Of a stretch of 64,000 nt of DNA, positions 1-11,004 are shown piece after piece. The position numbers and the translations under genes were made by a program. Position 1 is the first letter of the stretch. Each line of letters starts with the position of its first letter. This stretch comes from Margaritispora aquatica (taxonomy: Eukaryota; Ascomycota; Leotiomycetes; Helotiales; Discinellaceae), in NCBI GenBank assembly GCA_007644065.1, contig VJWN01000013.1:682001-746000 (forward strand), given 5' to 3'. Under the pieces are notes generated by a model that saw only the letters and a list, made by a program, of their open reading frames with translations, was not told where the DNA came from and searched no databases.

Positions 1-392
1 GTGACGGTATCAATCGAGCGTGGAGGAAAAAGATAGAGGATTGTGTTGTATATATGATTGGCTAGGTCCAAATTAGATTTTCCATAAGATATAGATCCAT
101 TACACTTGACGAGAATGTGTTATAGAACTTACAAAAAGCATCGCAAGGACAGGTAGGCTTGGCATGTGCAACAAGGCTTGGAACAACAGAGGCAATGACG
201 CTGCGGCTGCTAGAGATGGAAATAGCATCCCTCTCCATGTTGGACTTGGCAACAATCGAACCCAAGCCGGCCTTCTCACACCCCGTACCACAGCACCTCC
301 TTCTCTAGGATGAACGCTTTCCAATCCGAAGAATAAGGCGACTAGATAGATTAAGGCGATGCTCCCAAAATCTATCAGTGCTATCGTGGCCG
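1..392 (-). CDS. membrane protein, partial at left edge
   Basis: I do not recognise the family. The best-supported exon is 133-392 on the minus strand. It opens after a CTAAC branch site and a GGTAG acceptor and ends at a GTAAGT donor (position 132). It encodes a hydrophobic stretch (ALIDFGSIALIYLVALFFGL), a basic loop with RGVRRPAWVR, and a second hydrophobic stretch around LFPSLAAAASLPLLFQALL, so a multi-pass membrane protein is likely. A further exon may begin after the CCTAG acceptor near position 67 and run off the window. The 5' exons are unresolved: candidate sites at 440-530 (a GTGAGT donor, then CTAAC and GTAG) do not give one consistent phase. A decayed gene is possible. Confidence 0.35.
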
Positions 393-2330
393 CTACCAGC
401 TCGTTAGAATGTGATTCGAGGAGAAGAAGACGAGTTTAACATGCGATAATCTACGGTTTTATGTTAGAAAGTAGCCTCGAGTAAAAGCGCAATACATGTT
501 TGAACTCACGATAATCATAACTGACAACAAGTTCCTTGGTAGTGTACAGTGCAGCCCCAGAAGATATTATCCAACATCTGTATTTTTTAGTAGTTAGTAG
601 TGTGGAACCCAACAGCTAGGAGATCAACATTTGAGAAACTCCGACGAACGTTGCCCTAGCTTTTGACGCATGGCCATTTGTACGATAATTCAGCCCTTCA
701 GCAGGACCCGAAACTGAAATCAGTGATGAATTGCTGTCAGTCCTGCCATCGTGCAAAGAAGGTAGTTTACAGTAATTTGACGCTTCAGACTCCATCGCTA
801 AGAACGATGTGCAATTGGGTAGCTTTGGGTCTGGTTTGGAGTTCAGAAACCCTATTTGGTCACATTTGGGAAAGACAACTACTCGGGTATCGTGTGAAAC
901 TGAAAAGGTGTGGAAATACCCAGCAGTAGAGCAAATAAAGAACAATCATCCGAAGGCTAGCTGCATGAATAGTGGCAGGGTCGATAGAATCTCTCTACCC
1001 CGTGGAGATTCTGCCTCCAAGGATGTACTATAGATCCTGGGTGAGGGCATGTGATAGGTTCATCTGGCTTTTCGGCTTTCTATCCTAAGCGGGACGTTTA
1101 TGCATATCTCGATTAGTTTTTCAAGAGAGGCGTTTTCGCCCTGAACTTTGTACTTGCAGAACCCTCAAGGCCTTAATTAGAGTACGGGTTCCATGTGGAT
1201 ATACAGGGTGTTGCAACGTGGCTTGTAACTTGGAAACTTTTGTCCGTGTTCTCATACGTCCGTAAAACATTTGCATAGATTTGACATAAGATGGTTCATT
1301 CTGAGAAAGGCTTGCACATCAAACTACGCCACATATCGATCACTTTCTTTATGAAAAGTAATAGGCCACATTCAGATCATTTTGGGTAGCAGCCCGAAGC
1401 CAGGGGGCTCTACCACGGGATCTGAAATCGTTTAAAAATGGCAGTCAGTTTTTACGATAAAAGTAGCTAATAAAACACAGCGTGATTTTACCTACCCAGA
1501 ATTCTTTCCCTAACAGATCCTTCGTACTTCGTGTTCAAGTTTTGGAAGTTTGATGCAGAGTAGTCAAAGGCAAGTTTACCTGTTTTTTTATTATTTTAAC
1601 TTAGGATGCCGGCCACAACTTGCTTGTATCCATGATTCTGCGTGGAAACCATATACTGTAGAGATCAATTGAAGAGATAAGGACTCTGGCGAGTCCTGTC
1701 GTCGTTATAGACTCTTTGGTGGAGACGGAGGTGCAGTCGGGTAATGTGCCATAAGGAGGAGGAGATAAGCTTTGGCGTCGGTCGGTACTGTACACTAACC
1801 AAAAGAAAAGCCCTGATTGGTTCAGTAAGCGGGCGTGTACTGTACGGAGTACGAACTCCTTCTTGGTCCTCGTATGTCCTATTAGAGACTTTCTCCAACA
1901 AATTCTCCAACAAATCCTCAAGGGTCATCCCGCCACTAGCCATTCGGAACTACATCCGTTCCGTGCAACAGTTACTTCCAATCTATAATCCATGTCAAAT
2001 GGACTGCATTTTTGAGTGGATCAGATATACTGTATTTTGCTTCGGTGAGGACGCGTGGTCACAGAGGATTTCGAACAATTGCTCTTGGTTGCTTGAGGAA
2101 TAAGCAAACAGTCCCTTGATCTGTAATCATTCACCTAATATTCAGCTAACATGGAGCTGGGGGGAAGTGGGGCGAGGCAGTGGTCCAGAGAACGTGTACC
2201 TAAGCGTTTATGAAAATGATGCGGATACACTTGCCAGAGTATCTCTTTCTGGAATGGGCAGTATTCTCAATTGTAAGCCTTCCTGAACATGAAGCTGCAA
2301 AAAGCAGAAGCTAGAACCACAATTTTGTAG
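393..2330. other. intergenic, no gene seen
   Basis: Short open frames overlap on both strands (for example 616-945 minus and 1744-2103 plus). None has a family motif or a convincing exon structure. GC content is ordinary. Confidence 0.5.
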
Positions 2331-2638
2331 TAGGCAATGTATCCCTCGTCTCTGCATATCTTCCATTTGAAGAGATTCCTTCAGTGATTCTTTCTACTGG
2401 TAGAAAGGGAAAGAAACACATCGTGTTTCTCGCAGAACTGAAGAATCGTGCGTTGCGTCCTCTTCGGAACAACCCTGTACAGTTCGACAAACTTCTCTAC
2501 GTCAATGACGTTAGCCTTGATCCTATTGATGCTGTTCAGTTGCTATTTTCTACAAATTTGGGCGCAGGCGGCCTCACAAAATATAGCGCCGCATATACCA
2601 TGGACTTCATCAAAGTCTTCAAGTTTTACCATAGATAA
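2331..2638 (+). pseudogene. relic of a GT69 (CMT1-like) alpha-1,3-mannosyltransferase
   Basis: The open segment begins just after a TTTGTAG acceptor and reads GNVSLVSAYLPFEEIP, then FLAELKNRALRPL, FDKLLYVNDVSLDP, LLFSTNL, and YSAAYTMDFIKVFKFY before a stop. This is the order of conserved blocks I know from Cryptococcal mannosyltransferase 1-like (GT69) fungal enzymes: FLAEVRNRALRPL, FDKLLYLNDV, LLFSTN, Y-AACAVDFINPFKFYD. The family protein is several hundred residues long. Only about 100 residues remain here; the upstream region and everything after the FKFY block are missing. A bona fide short gene is unlikely. The family assignment is from memory of the motifs. Confidence 0.6.
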
Positions 2639-2639
2639 G

Positions 2640-2676
2640 AGGATCTGAGATCCGAGATCCGAGATCTGAGATCTTG
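2640..2676. repeat. short GATCYGA tandem repeat
   Basis: About five head-to-tail units of a 7-mer (GATCTGA / GATCCGA) sit directly after the mannosyltransferase relic stops. Each unit overlaps a GATC palindrome, so the run can also fold on itself. Confidence 0.7.
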
Positions 2677-2784
2677 ACGGGCGTCCTGTATTGTGATTGG
2701 ATACCATCCTGTCGGGTCCGCTTTGAAAGTTAGCCTTCTTCCACTGGTAGTAAATTTTACCGTAGTCCTTTCTGCTTTTCAGCG

Positions 2785-2910
2785 ATGGGATTTTCTGATA
2801 TGGTGCGCGAGTCTTCCACTGTCGGGAAAGGGTGTTCTAGTTGTAAAGCCTTAAGGTGAGTTCGTTTTTTGGGTTCTTTACCAGTCTCAAGTGTCATTGA
2901 ACTCAATTTG
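2785..2910 (+). pseudogene. possible zinc-cluster (Zn2Cys6) start, decayed
   Basis: An ATG at 2785 opens MGFSDMVRESST, then GKGCSSCKALR, followed by a GTGAGT donor at 2856. A C-x2-C pair with a basic tail and an intron inside the motif is typical of fungal Zn(II)2Cys6 regulators. The next candidate exon (after CTCAAG near 2891) reads Lys/Cys and then stops. The second half of the cluster is not found, and the region to 3837 has no regulator-like frame. Confidence 0.25.
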
Positions 2911-3837
2911 ATTTGGGCGAAACGCTGTGCTCTAAATTCCTATGGCTTAAGCCTAAATAGACATTTTAAAAACATCCAAATTATCAATTTATCCTGGAGA
3001 CCGCCTTCTGGTGTTTAATACTTAAAGAAGGGTCTGATGTCCTTTTCCGCTTCACATGTCTAAGCTCACCATTCTAGCCAGACCATTCTTGCTCCTGATG
3101 CCTTTCATCTATATTCTTTCATCTATATACCACTCATGCCGATTACAACCATCCATAGTAGTATCTATGTCCAACCAATCGAAATCATCGACATTTTTCT
3201 ATATACTCTTATATAAAGCCCTTACGATAGATCTTCTCGCCCAAAATCCTCAAATTCGTCGGCATCATACTATTATAATAAATGTCCTGTATATGATATT
3301 TCTCAATACAGTTGTTGATATTATCCTAACCATCATTCCTAACCATCTGCTTCACTTCACCCCTTTTCTCTTCATTTTACCACGGAGATAGGATCCTATC
3401 CCTTTGTCCCGTAAGATTAAAAAGCTTTTTAAATAACCGGAATAGACTTTCCTAGACGTAAATCCTATAAATATTACTAGTAAAGGTATACTCGTTCTCT
3501 ATACGCAGTCAGAAATAGCCGATTAATCAAATTATAACTTCTCTTTCGGACAGTTCATCGAGGTAGTTACTATTTCATAGATCAGATGTAGCGATGACTC
3601 AGGGGTATGCGCATACGTAGTACCAAGATATATGTTCTCAATATAGTTAGGAACATAGGTTATATGCTCTCTCCTTAAAGGTTAGTCTTTTGACATTCGC
3701 GAGAATATGAGGCCTTTTGTTTCAGGTAATCTCGATACACCTAAGCGATAGACGAAAAAAACCAAAGCAAATCAGGTCTGCTACTATAGCTTCTATATAC
3801 GATCCTTCCGTATTAGACCCATGTGGACATGTGTCCA
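2911..3837. other. AT-richer intergenic, no gene seen
   Basis: The open frame at 3056-3391 is long only because the DNA is AT-rich and stop-poor by chance; its product is low-complexity and hydrophobic. The 3420-3760 stretch has TpA-rich composition suggestive of mild RIP on an old repeat. Confidence 0.4.
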
Positions 3838-6544
3838 TCACCGGCTCCTAATAGCATTGTCACCGCTCACACTGTCCTCGACAGTGACAGGATTTTCTGT
3901 TACATTCCTCCCGCGTATCTCTGTCTCTAACTTTACTGTTTCGATTTGCTCCTCGATATTCGGGTCTCTGGGTCTAACAGAGAAGGCAACGAATCTATGA
4001 CCTCCAACGTCGTTCTCTCCAATGCCGACTCTGGTGCTCATCATTTCCTCCTTGGACTCTTCGAAAAGGTCCCAAGCTTTGTTAACTGGTTGCCCGTGGT
4101 TGGTAACGTTCTTGTCGAAAGCGCTTGCTGCTAGTCCGGCGACGGAGATGATCTCCTGCTTGGAACGCGTTGTCCTCAAGTCTGTTCCATTTAGAGAATG
4201 AAAGAGAACCCAAGTATTGAAGATAATTAAGAGTAAGAGAAGTACCCCGAGAGTTAGTAGTGGTGCCTTGGGAATGCGTGCAACTAATATTGAGTATCTC
4301 TGCTGCTGGTCCAGGTTTTTTGCAGGTTTCACTGCAAGTACTGCGAGCGACAGGTAGTGTCTGTGCCAAGTGTCAATCCAGTTTTCCAGTGCAGACTCTC
4401 GATTGTTAACCGTGGCTGTAGTTGCTGCTCCGCTAGTAAGGAAAGGGTTAAAGTTGTACAATGTCGGCAAGAAAATTGCGTTCACAAGGTCTAGGTTGTT
4501 GAGTGGACTCATTTCTGTTGATTTGAGGGATCCATTGACGTAAGTGTACGTGAGATTGACCAATTCTGTGCTACAAGCTATGAAATTGTTATACGTTGGG
4601 AATGAGCCGGATTGTAAGCTCCAGTAGGCAGGTAGTCCATAGGGGCTGGGTCTAATAGGAGAGTCTATTCGCGATACGGTGTAGAAGGCATTTGCAGTAT
4701 TGTTGATAGTCATTACTTCTTGCCACTTCTGGTCAATGAAAAATGATGTCACGAGGCCAACAACTCCGCTTGCAACAATTGTGCCTTGCGTAATAGGGCT
4801 AGTTGAGTTTGGCCAACCGGACGGAACAAAGTTGCCACATCTCGCGGAAAGAGTGCTGGGATAGAATGTCGTGCCATTGAGGCCGTTTAGCGGCGACATA
4901 TAACACCACTCATCGCTTGTTTGACAGGTCGACCGGACAGCAAATGTATTGGCATGATAGTCAAGGTGTTCCCGTTGGAACATTGGTCCAATATAAGCTA
5001 TGCGCTCCTCTCCAATCGTGACGGTGACTATGTCTGATTGGGTGTCTCTTCCAGAGATTACAGCAGCAAATTGTCTTGGGTCGGTGAGAATCGGTGGCAT
5101 GTCGGCGAGCAATGGCTCCATGATACAACTGTATGGATCACCGGTGAAGGCTGGGTTGCTGGATGTGCAGTTTGGGGTAAGAGTACGCCCCCAGAATTCT
5201 ATGGGATCATCTATTGTTCCACTCTGAGACGAAGTGGTTAACGAAACCGTGGAGCTTCCAACGTGCAACCAAGTATCTGCCATCCAAAGTCCGAGTCTAG
5301 CCTTAGTTAGAAAATGGTAAGCTGATACAGATCGTAACGTACCCGAGGAGAGTAGATATGAGCACGACAAAGCCGGTGTGGGAAAGGAACTTGGATTGTT
5401 TTTCGCGGCGGCGGGACTTAGTATAGGATAGATATTCCCACAAAGACCCCAGAGTTCCGCTTTTCAGACCAAGAAGCAAAGAGAGCTGGTAAGGCGTCAA
5501 TAGTTTTTCGTGGCGTGAGAATAACCCGTCGGAGCTGAGTTGCTCACTCTGTCTATACCAGAGCAAAGTTGTCAAGAAACCGGGCAGCAGCAGTGCAATA
5601 CTACTTGTCCAAGACGCTACGGTCGTGTACCTGGTCGCATCAAAGTCCACATAAAAGGCTGTTGGGTCTGATCCGCTTTCGTTGAACACGAAATCAGCCC
5701 TCGAGTGCGAAGATGGCTTGACATGGTATCTCAACAGTAGTGATATCAAGGCGGCCAACAAAGCGACCAAAGGCAAAACCGCAATACATGCTGACACAGC
5801 AAATTTCCACGGCACACGGCCGGATCCAGACGCCTTCTCAGCTGCCGATATGTTCTTGGATGGTTGCAGGTTTCCCCCGGTATCGGTATCTTGCCTATCG
5901 CAAGGCTGGATAGTATACTCGGTCTCTATGATTTTGCGCGTATGGTGCTTCCAATGATGTCGCGCCAGTATGACAGCGAGAACAAACAGAAGAACGGGGA
6001 TTAAGACACTGAGAGCGACAGAAACAATCCCCACCGCTTCATTTGGTTTCGTTGGAGCACCAGTTCCAGCACCCGCGGTGAAATTGGTCAACTGGGGGAG
6101 CTGAGGCCGGTAATTTGGATTCTTCTTCGACGAAGTGAGTTGCACGTTTACGCTATGGTTCATGGCAGTAAGGCCGGGTGCTTTCTGCGACAGATCGTAA
6201 AGCTCCAAGAAGATTGACCAAGAGCCATGTGGTAGCTCATCATGGAGTGGGGACCAAAAGCTCGAAAGATTTAACTGATAGTAGCCCCTATGGCCAGAAA
6301 TGTTGAACGAGCTATCGTCACCAAAACCTTGGAGGTAGTAGAACTGTTCGTGCCCAACTATAGCGATGCCTGGAAATTGGACTTGTATTTCCGCCACAAT
6401 GAAATTTGGTGGGATATCGTCAACATTCCACGTGAGATTGTACAATTGGTTCACATCGATCACTTCGCCCGAGTGCGGTGTGATGATATTGAACCCCGAA
6501 GCGAGCGCGAAAAGCCCAAGGGCGATGATGATTGAAAAACGCAT
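3838..6544 (-). CDS. large multi-pass membrane protein with signal peptide and extracellular N-terminal domain
   Basis: The model is complement(join(3838..5296,5343..6544)), 886 residues. I chose the ATG at 6544 because it starts a clean signal peptide (MRFSIIIALGLFALASG); the ATG 16 codons upstream would bury it. One 46-nt intron (5297-5342) has GTACGT, CTAAC and CTAG. After the signal peptide comes a domain reading ITPHSGEVIDVNQLYNLTW, similar in style to the Ig-like Kre9/Knh1 N-terminal domains of fungal wall proteins. Membrane segments lie near residues 171, 245, 305, 385-410 (LLGLGLWMADTWLHV across the splice) and 750. Between the last two is a roughly 340-residue N-glycosylation-rich loop. 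The C-terminus is charged. The second half resembles a fungal family of unknown function with the ADTWLH block; no activity can be assigned. Confidence 0.85.
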
Positions 6545-7418
6545 TTCTACTACTATTGTCCGGAACTTCCCTATGTTTGCACGATGGCCCATTGTAGCTT
6601 TTATACCAGTATCTGTTCATCAACACCGCCAACTGCCAAGCTCCACCTGCGGCTCGTAGCTCAGCTCATTCTCGAAAGACTCCTAACTTTGGAGCTCGAA
6701 TCCTAGAATTCGGGAAGAAGAATGAGAGCGGCCCATTGTAATTGGTTGTGTAAGGAGTTGAAGCTTGATCTTATCAATGGCGCTTCAGAACCAATTGTGG
6801 CGTCTGTGTCGCGCAACCCTTTTCGTTTCTCAACACGAATGAGGGGACAGAAGCGTCAGATGATTAATCAAAGGTTGCTGAATGATTCTCCATTTTGAAT
6901 GGCTGAGTTCCTCTGCATTTCAATTTTTGACCATTTTTGGAAATGTACGGTTACACAACCCGTTCAGCTGAGGGCGGGTTGGCGCCTCTTGGCGACGTGA
7001 GCCTATTGTGGCTGGTATTTGATGACTTGAACATTGTAGAGTAGAGTAGGACCCTTCGTTCACCCACTTTATCCATTTTACTTAGACATAACGTTATTGA
7101 CGGGAATGACGGCGCCAGTTGTTGGGATAGCCTTGGGAAGCTCTTGGATAAGCTATGGTAAAACTTGAAAAAGGGTTATAGATGTTTACTTATATGGATA
7201 GCAACGAGCTAAACAAGTGGTGATTTAATGTGGATCGCTTTGACTTTTTTTTAGCAGCTTTGCTTCTTCATATATAAGAGTAGGCAATGCTCTCTTTCGA
7301 ATTTTGACCTGAAATGACGTTGTGGGGTTTTTCTTGTACATTTATACCGACTGGGACGACTCAGGCAGGCCTCGATCTTTACTGAATCCCCATTCAAACC
7401 TAGGCACAGAGTAAGCTT
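6545..7418. other. intergenic, upstream of the membrane-protein gene
   Basis: This stretch includes the promoter of the minus-strand gene that starts at 6544. I see no gene. The sequence near 6650-6710 has weak tRNA-like A- and B-box resemblance, but it does not fold as a tRNA. Confidence 0.4.
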
Positions 7419-8151
7419 CCCTACGGAAATAGGTTCGTTATATATTAAAACCAAACTTACTATAACCAACGGCGATCTCGTTATAATATATAGTAACTCG
7501 GTTTCGAGTATAACGAGGATTTATAAATAGATTTTTAGTTCGTTATAATTAATAGTAAGGATAACTATACTACGAGTTTTATAGTACTTTTTAGTATACT
7601 TTATAATGGCTTCGTTATATAGTATAGATATACGTATAGATATATCGTATCCGGATTCTTTGTATAATATAAAATAGACCGTACCCGGATATTTTACCAC
7701 CGTAAATACCTTATTCCCCTTATTCCCTTTATTCCCCTTATTCCCTTTATTCTCCTTCTCCATTCTCCCTCGAATTCGTTCTCTTATAGACAATAGATCT
7801 AAAGGTAGGCCGGTGGCAGATCTATAGATAGGTTAGTAGCGGATCCATAGATAGGTCAGTAGTAGATCTAAAGGTCGGTAGTAGATCTAGAGATAGTATA
7901 TAGATTCGTAGATAGATTTATAGATTCCTAGGGTTCTAAACTTACTATAAAAGTCGTTATTTTTAATAGCGATACCGTTATAAAATATAACTAGGGGTTA
8001 TAACGAAGTCCGAAAAGTAGCTATAAAAAAAGTCGAATTTCGTTATAACTAATAGTAAGCGCCGTTATAAATCGTTAAAATTCCCGTTGTTTTTTATAAC
8101 GATCGTAATAGTAATATTTCTATATCTTATAACGAACCTGCTTCCGTAGGG
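7419..8151. mobile_element. MITE-like non-autonomous DNA element
   Basis: The 733-bp element has terminal inverted repeats. The left end begins CCCTACGGAAATAGGTTCGT and continues TATA; the right end read inward begins CCCTACGGAAGCAGGTTCGT and continues TATA. That is 22 of 24 bases identical. CTT directly flanks both ends (7416-7418 and 8152-8154) and may be a 3-bp target-site duplication. The interior is AT-rich, without a transposase frame. It has recurring CGTTATA/TATAACG words, a 9-mer array and a set of about 25-bp degenerate repeats built on AGATCTATAGATAGG. The superfamily is not determined. Confidence 0.75.
7709..7753. repeat. 9-mer tandem array TTATTCCCY
   Basis: About five units of TTATTCCCC/TTATTCCCT lie within the inverted-repeat element. 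In reverse they encode a run of Asn-Lys-Gly, which is not evidence of a gene. Confidence 0.8.
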
Positions 8152-8918
8152 CTTAAAGGCTCGCGAACATAATTGGATCGGCTTTCTAAAGGATACCGAG
8201 AATAGTTGTATGATGGCCATTTTTGAAAATTCGTGTCTCGAGCTTCTGCTCTAGGCGCGAGGAACAAGGCGCCAGAATCCCAAGCCTGGATCTCAATCAA
8301 CCACAAGCCTCTTGTCTGATGAAGATATCGATAGTTCAGTATTTGAGACTTCTTTCATGATGCATCAAGAAGCCATTCCCAACGAAACGCGGCGAAAGCT
8401 TTGTCACAAGCGCGATGGCTCTACGTCAAACCATCAGCATGTCTGGAGTACGTCTTCACTAAAAGTCGGCGAGAGATTCAATTTTGGCGAAAATGGAGAC
8501 TTGAGATACATGGAAGCGATAGGGAACGGTCAAATACTAGCACAGTGGAAAAGCTCGTGGGGGATTGTGAAAGCACCGAAGAAAAAGGTCCAAGGAGAAA
8601 AGAGTCACAGGGAGTAAGATCTTACATCAGAACCGAAAAAGGTGGAGCTGGGCCTGTTTACGTCTTGATACTCAGTTCTAGTCCCAGTGCATTGACCTCT
8701 TTGCTTGCTGCTCCGGATAGACCATGCCTGGCTGCAAGGCTGAAGTTGGCTTGGCTGCCCCTTTATTTCTCTTTGGCCAGCATCTTGACTTCTATCTTCA
8801 ACATCCACCCACCAGCTTCAAGATCCTCTCCACTCACATGTAACTACAAAGCTTGGCAGATCAAACTTGCCATATTGCCATTTCAATTTGCCATTTCAAT
8901 TTGCCAAGCTTCAATAAT
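8152..8918. other. intergenic, upstream of the 2EXR gene
   Basis: Two overlapping plus-strand frames (8312-8617 and 8401-8970) have no family motif and start with no convincing context. The promoter of the gene at 8919 lies here. Confidence 0.4.
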
Positions 8919-9743
8919 ATGCCGGAAATCTTCGAATATTTCGACAAATTACCGAAGGAAATACGGTTGAAGATCTGGAAAACAGCATGCTTCATCCCGA
9001 GAAATGTAGATGTATGGAGCAAGAACATCTATATCAGCAATGCCTACAACGAAGAACCCAAGTATATACCGAACTGTCTCTTCTCCAAGCAAGCCCCACC
9101 TGCCATTCTTCACGTTTGTAGCGAATCGCGCACAGAAGCCTTGAAGCATTACACCTTGGGATTTGCAGTCAAGCAAGACTTGGGAGCGTATATGATCTCC
9201 TCTGAACCGAGGATATACATCAACGTAGCTGTGGATACTGTGTGTGTTCCACACTCGCGCTCCTTCACACCGTACGAGAATACTGATAACTACGAAAACT
9301 GGGTCCTGGACACTAGACTGGATAAGCTCATGGACGTATTGATCGAGCTGGGCGTGCGGCGCTTAGCGCTCGATGTGTATGACTGGGAGCCTGACATGAG
9401 ACAAGATGGATCTCTCAACAACTGCTTTGCTGGCAGTCTGATACCAATCGAAAGCGACACTCTGGAAGAAATAATCTACTTCGCGGACTTCTTGCGGTTT
9501 ACCCATGGAAGCGATGACACGAGTTATTCGCCATACGCAGAGGGATTTAGACTGACTGATCTTGCTCCTGAGGAGTTTAAATCTGAAGACGACATGATTC
9601 TTCGATTAGTAGAAGGCTCTGCGACTCTAGATGAGTATTTTGGGGAGTTTACAAACACGGGGGAGCCTGAGTACACCGAGAAATACTTTTCTTTGAAGAG
9701 ACGGCTGTGTAAACTGGAAAAGCAAGAGGACGTTGGCACCTAA
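8919..9743 (+). CDS. 2EXR-domain protein
   Basis: This is a single-exon gene of 274 residues. I chose the ATG at 8919 because the conserved block starts eight residues later: FDKLPKEIRLKIWKTAC, then VLHVCSESR-like AILHVCSESRTEAL near residue 65, and a YIN/DTVCVP block near residues 100-108. This is the F-box-like 2EXR pattern found in very large expanded families of leotiomycetes and other fungi. No enzymatic function is known for the family. The C-terminus is acidic and ends KLEKQEDVGT. An upstream in-frame ATG at 8853 would add 22 unconserved residues. Confidence 0.8.
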   Translation: MPEIFEYFDKLPKEIRLKIWKTACFIPRNVDVWSKNIYISNAYNEEPKYIPNCLFSKQAPPAILHVCSESRTEALKHYTLGFAVKQDLGAYMISSEPRIYINVAVDTVCVPHSRSFTPYENTDNYENWVLDTRLDKLMDVLIELGVRRLALDVYDWEPDMRQDGSLNNCFAGSLIPIESDTLEEIIYFADFLRFTHGSDDTSYSPYAEGFRLTDLAPEEFKSEDDMILRLVEGSATLDEYFGEFTNTGEPEYTEKYFSLKRRLCKLEKQEDVGT

Positions 9744-11004
9744 CAAAGGGGGTCACCTGCGATACTACAATATGTTATCTGAAGAGGTACTGGAATTAGG
9801 GATAGATTGGACGCTTAACTTCCCGTGTTATTATTGCCAAGACACATTTCGAAACTCGCCAGAATTTCGAATGCATTTGTGGCAATGGCATGATGTCATC
9901 AGATGATCTTTAGTGGGAAGCATAGGGGTGGTGGAGTAAGTGGAGAATAGAAGGGCTTTGCGTCTGCTTTCGGCAGGACTGGTTGAGGATGGACGATAAT
10001 CAAGTGGCTTACACTGCACACTCATTTGAGAGATGTTTAAAGTTACCCTTGTATCAGCATTGAAGTAATATCAATTCAAGGAGTACAGAGAACTAGCTGC
10101 TATTGCGCTATTGTGGTGCATCTCTTGCTGATATCTTTTGTGTAAGTGGGAAAAGCGATGCGTCCCAAAGAAAGTAGATTGGTATAGCTTAGCCGTGTTA
10201 CACGGCTTTGCGACGGTTCGTGATAAGTGGCTCAAATTCACGTTCCGCACTTGAGATTCGGGTGTGTCAGAGTGACGAAGAAGAGAATATAAACTCCTCA
10301 ATAAGGGACATGTCTTCTTGCCGATGCCTTCCACGACGACAGTGACACTTCAATGGTAGGAGCGATACATTACCTATATTCCATACATCTTGAGGCTTGA
10401 AGGTAGCTTGCTATCTACAGTCAAGTATGATTGTTCAATTTGCCCCCGCAATCAATATTGAAGTGACATACATATTAAAGTGTTCCGACGACTGTTTCTT
10501 CGCGAATGAATTCCTACTAACATAGGAGCATCTATTTACAGCTGTTGAACTTTGAGAATCACTTAGTGTGCTTTTGTCATACTTGTATCACTTACGCGTT
10601 TCTATTCAAGGTGATTTGCAGCAACAGATCCAGTATTTTGATGATTCTCCTCCTGCTACAAGAAAGGGGCTAGCCGAAATAAGCGACTGACCAAGGCATT
10701 CTCGATGCCGGAGTGCGCTAGTCTCGACACGGCTTGCACCCGAGCCGAATATAGCCATGCTCCCTGCTTCGTTTGTACCTGCATATCTACATCCTAGGTA
10801 TATCATTATCAGTTCGAGTTCTTCCTCCTCTTCTTCTTCTCCTCTATAATTTCGGTTTCTTACGCCGCTATTCAAACAAGTCTAGCATACTGAGTCATCA
10901 CTGTAAGAAAACTCTGCTAGTCAGTTGAGGAAGAACTTTTGGCAATTGCATGCTTACATCAACAACTCTCCAGCCAACCCCACGCATATAGCTCTTCGGT
11001 GAAT
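9744..11004. other. intergenic, no gene seen
   Basis: Only short frames are present (9831-10025, 10071-10334 and 10606-10875, all minus), with no motifs. The segment 10790-10860 carries a CTC/TTC-rich run. Confidence 0.5.

Noticed and set aside
3056..3391. 111-codon hydrophobic plus-strand frame
   Set aside because: It lies in AT-rich decayed sequence; the Ile/Leu/Tyr-rich product is what AT-rich DNA yields by chance.
6645..6715. Possible tRNA (GTAGCTCAGCTCA ... GCTCGAATCC)
   Set aside because: Both boxes are imperfect and no acceptor or T stem pairs.
8312..8970. Coding frames upstream of the 2EXR gene
   Set aside because: Two frames overlap without motifs; the 2EXR start at 8919 with its adjacent conserved block is sufficient.
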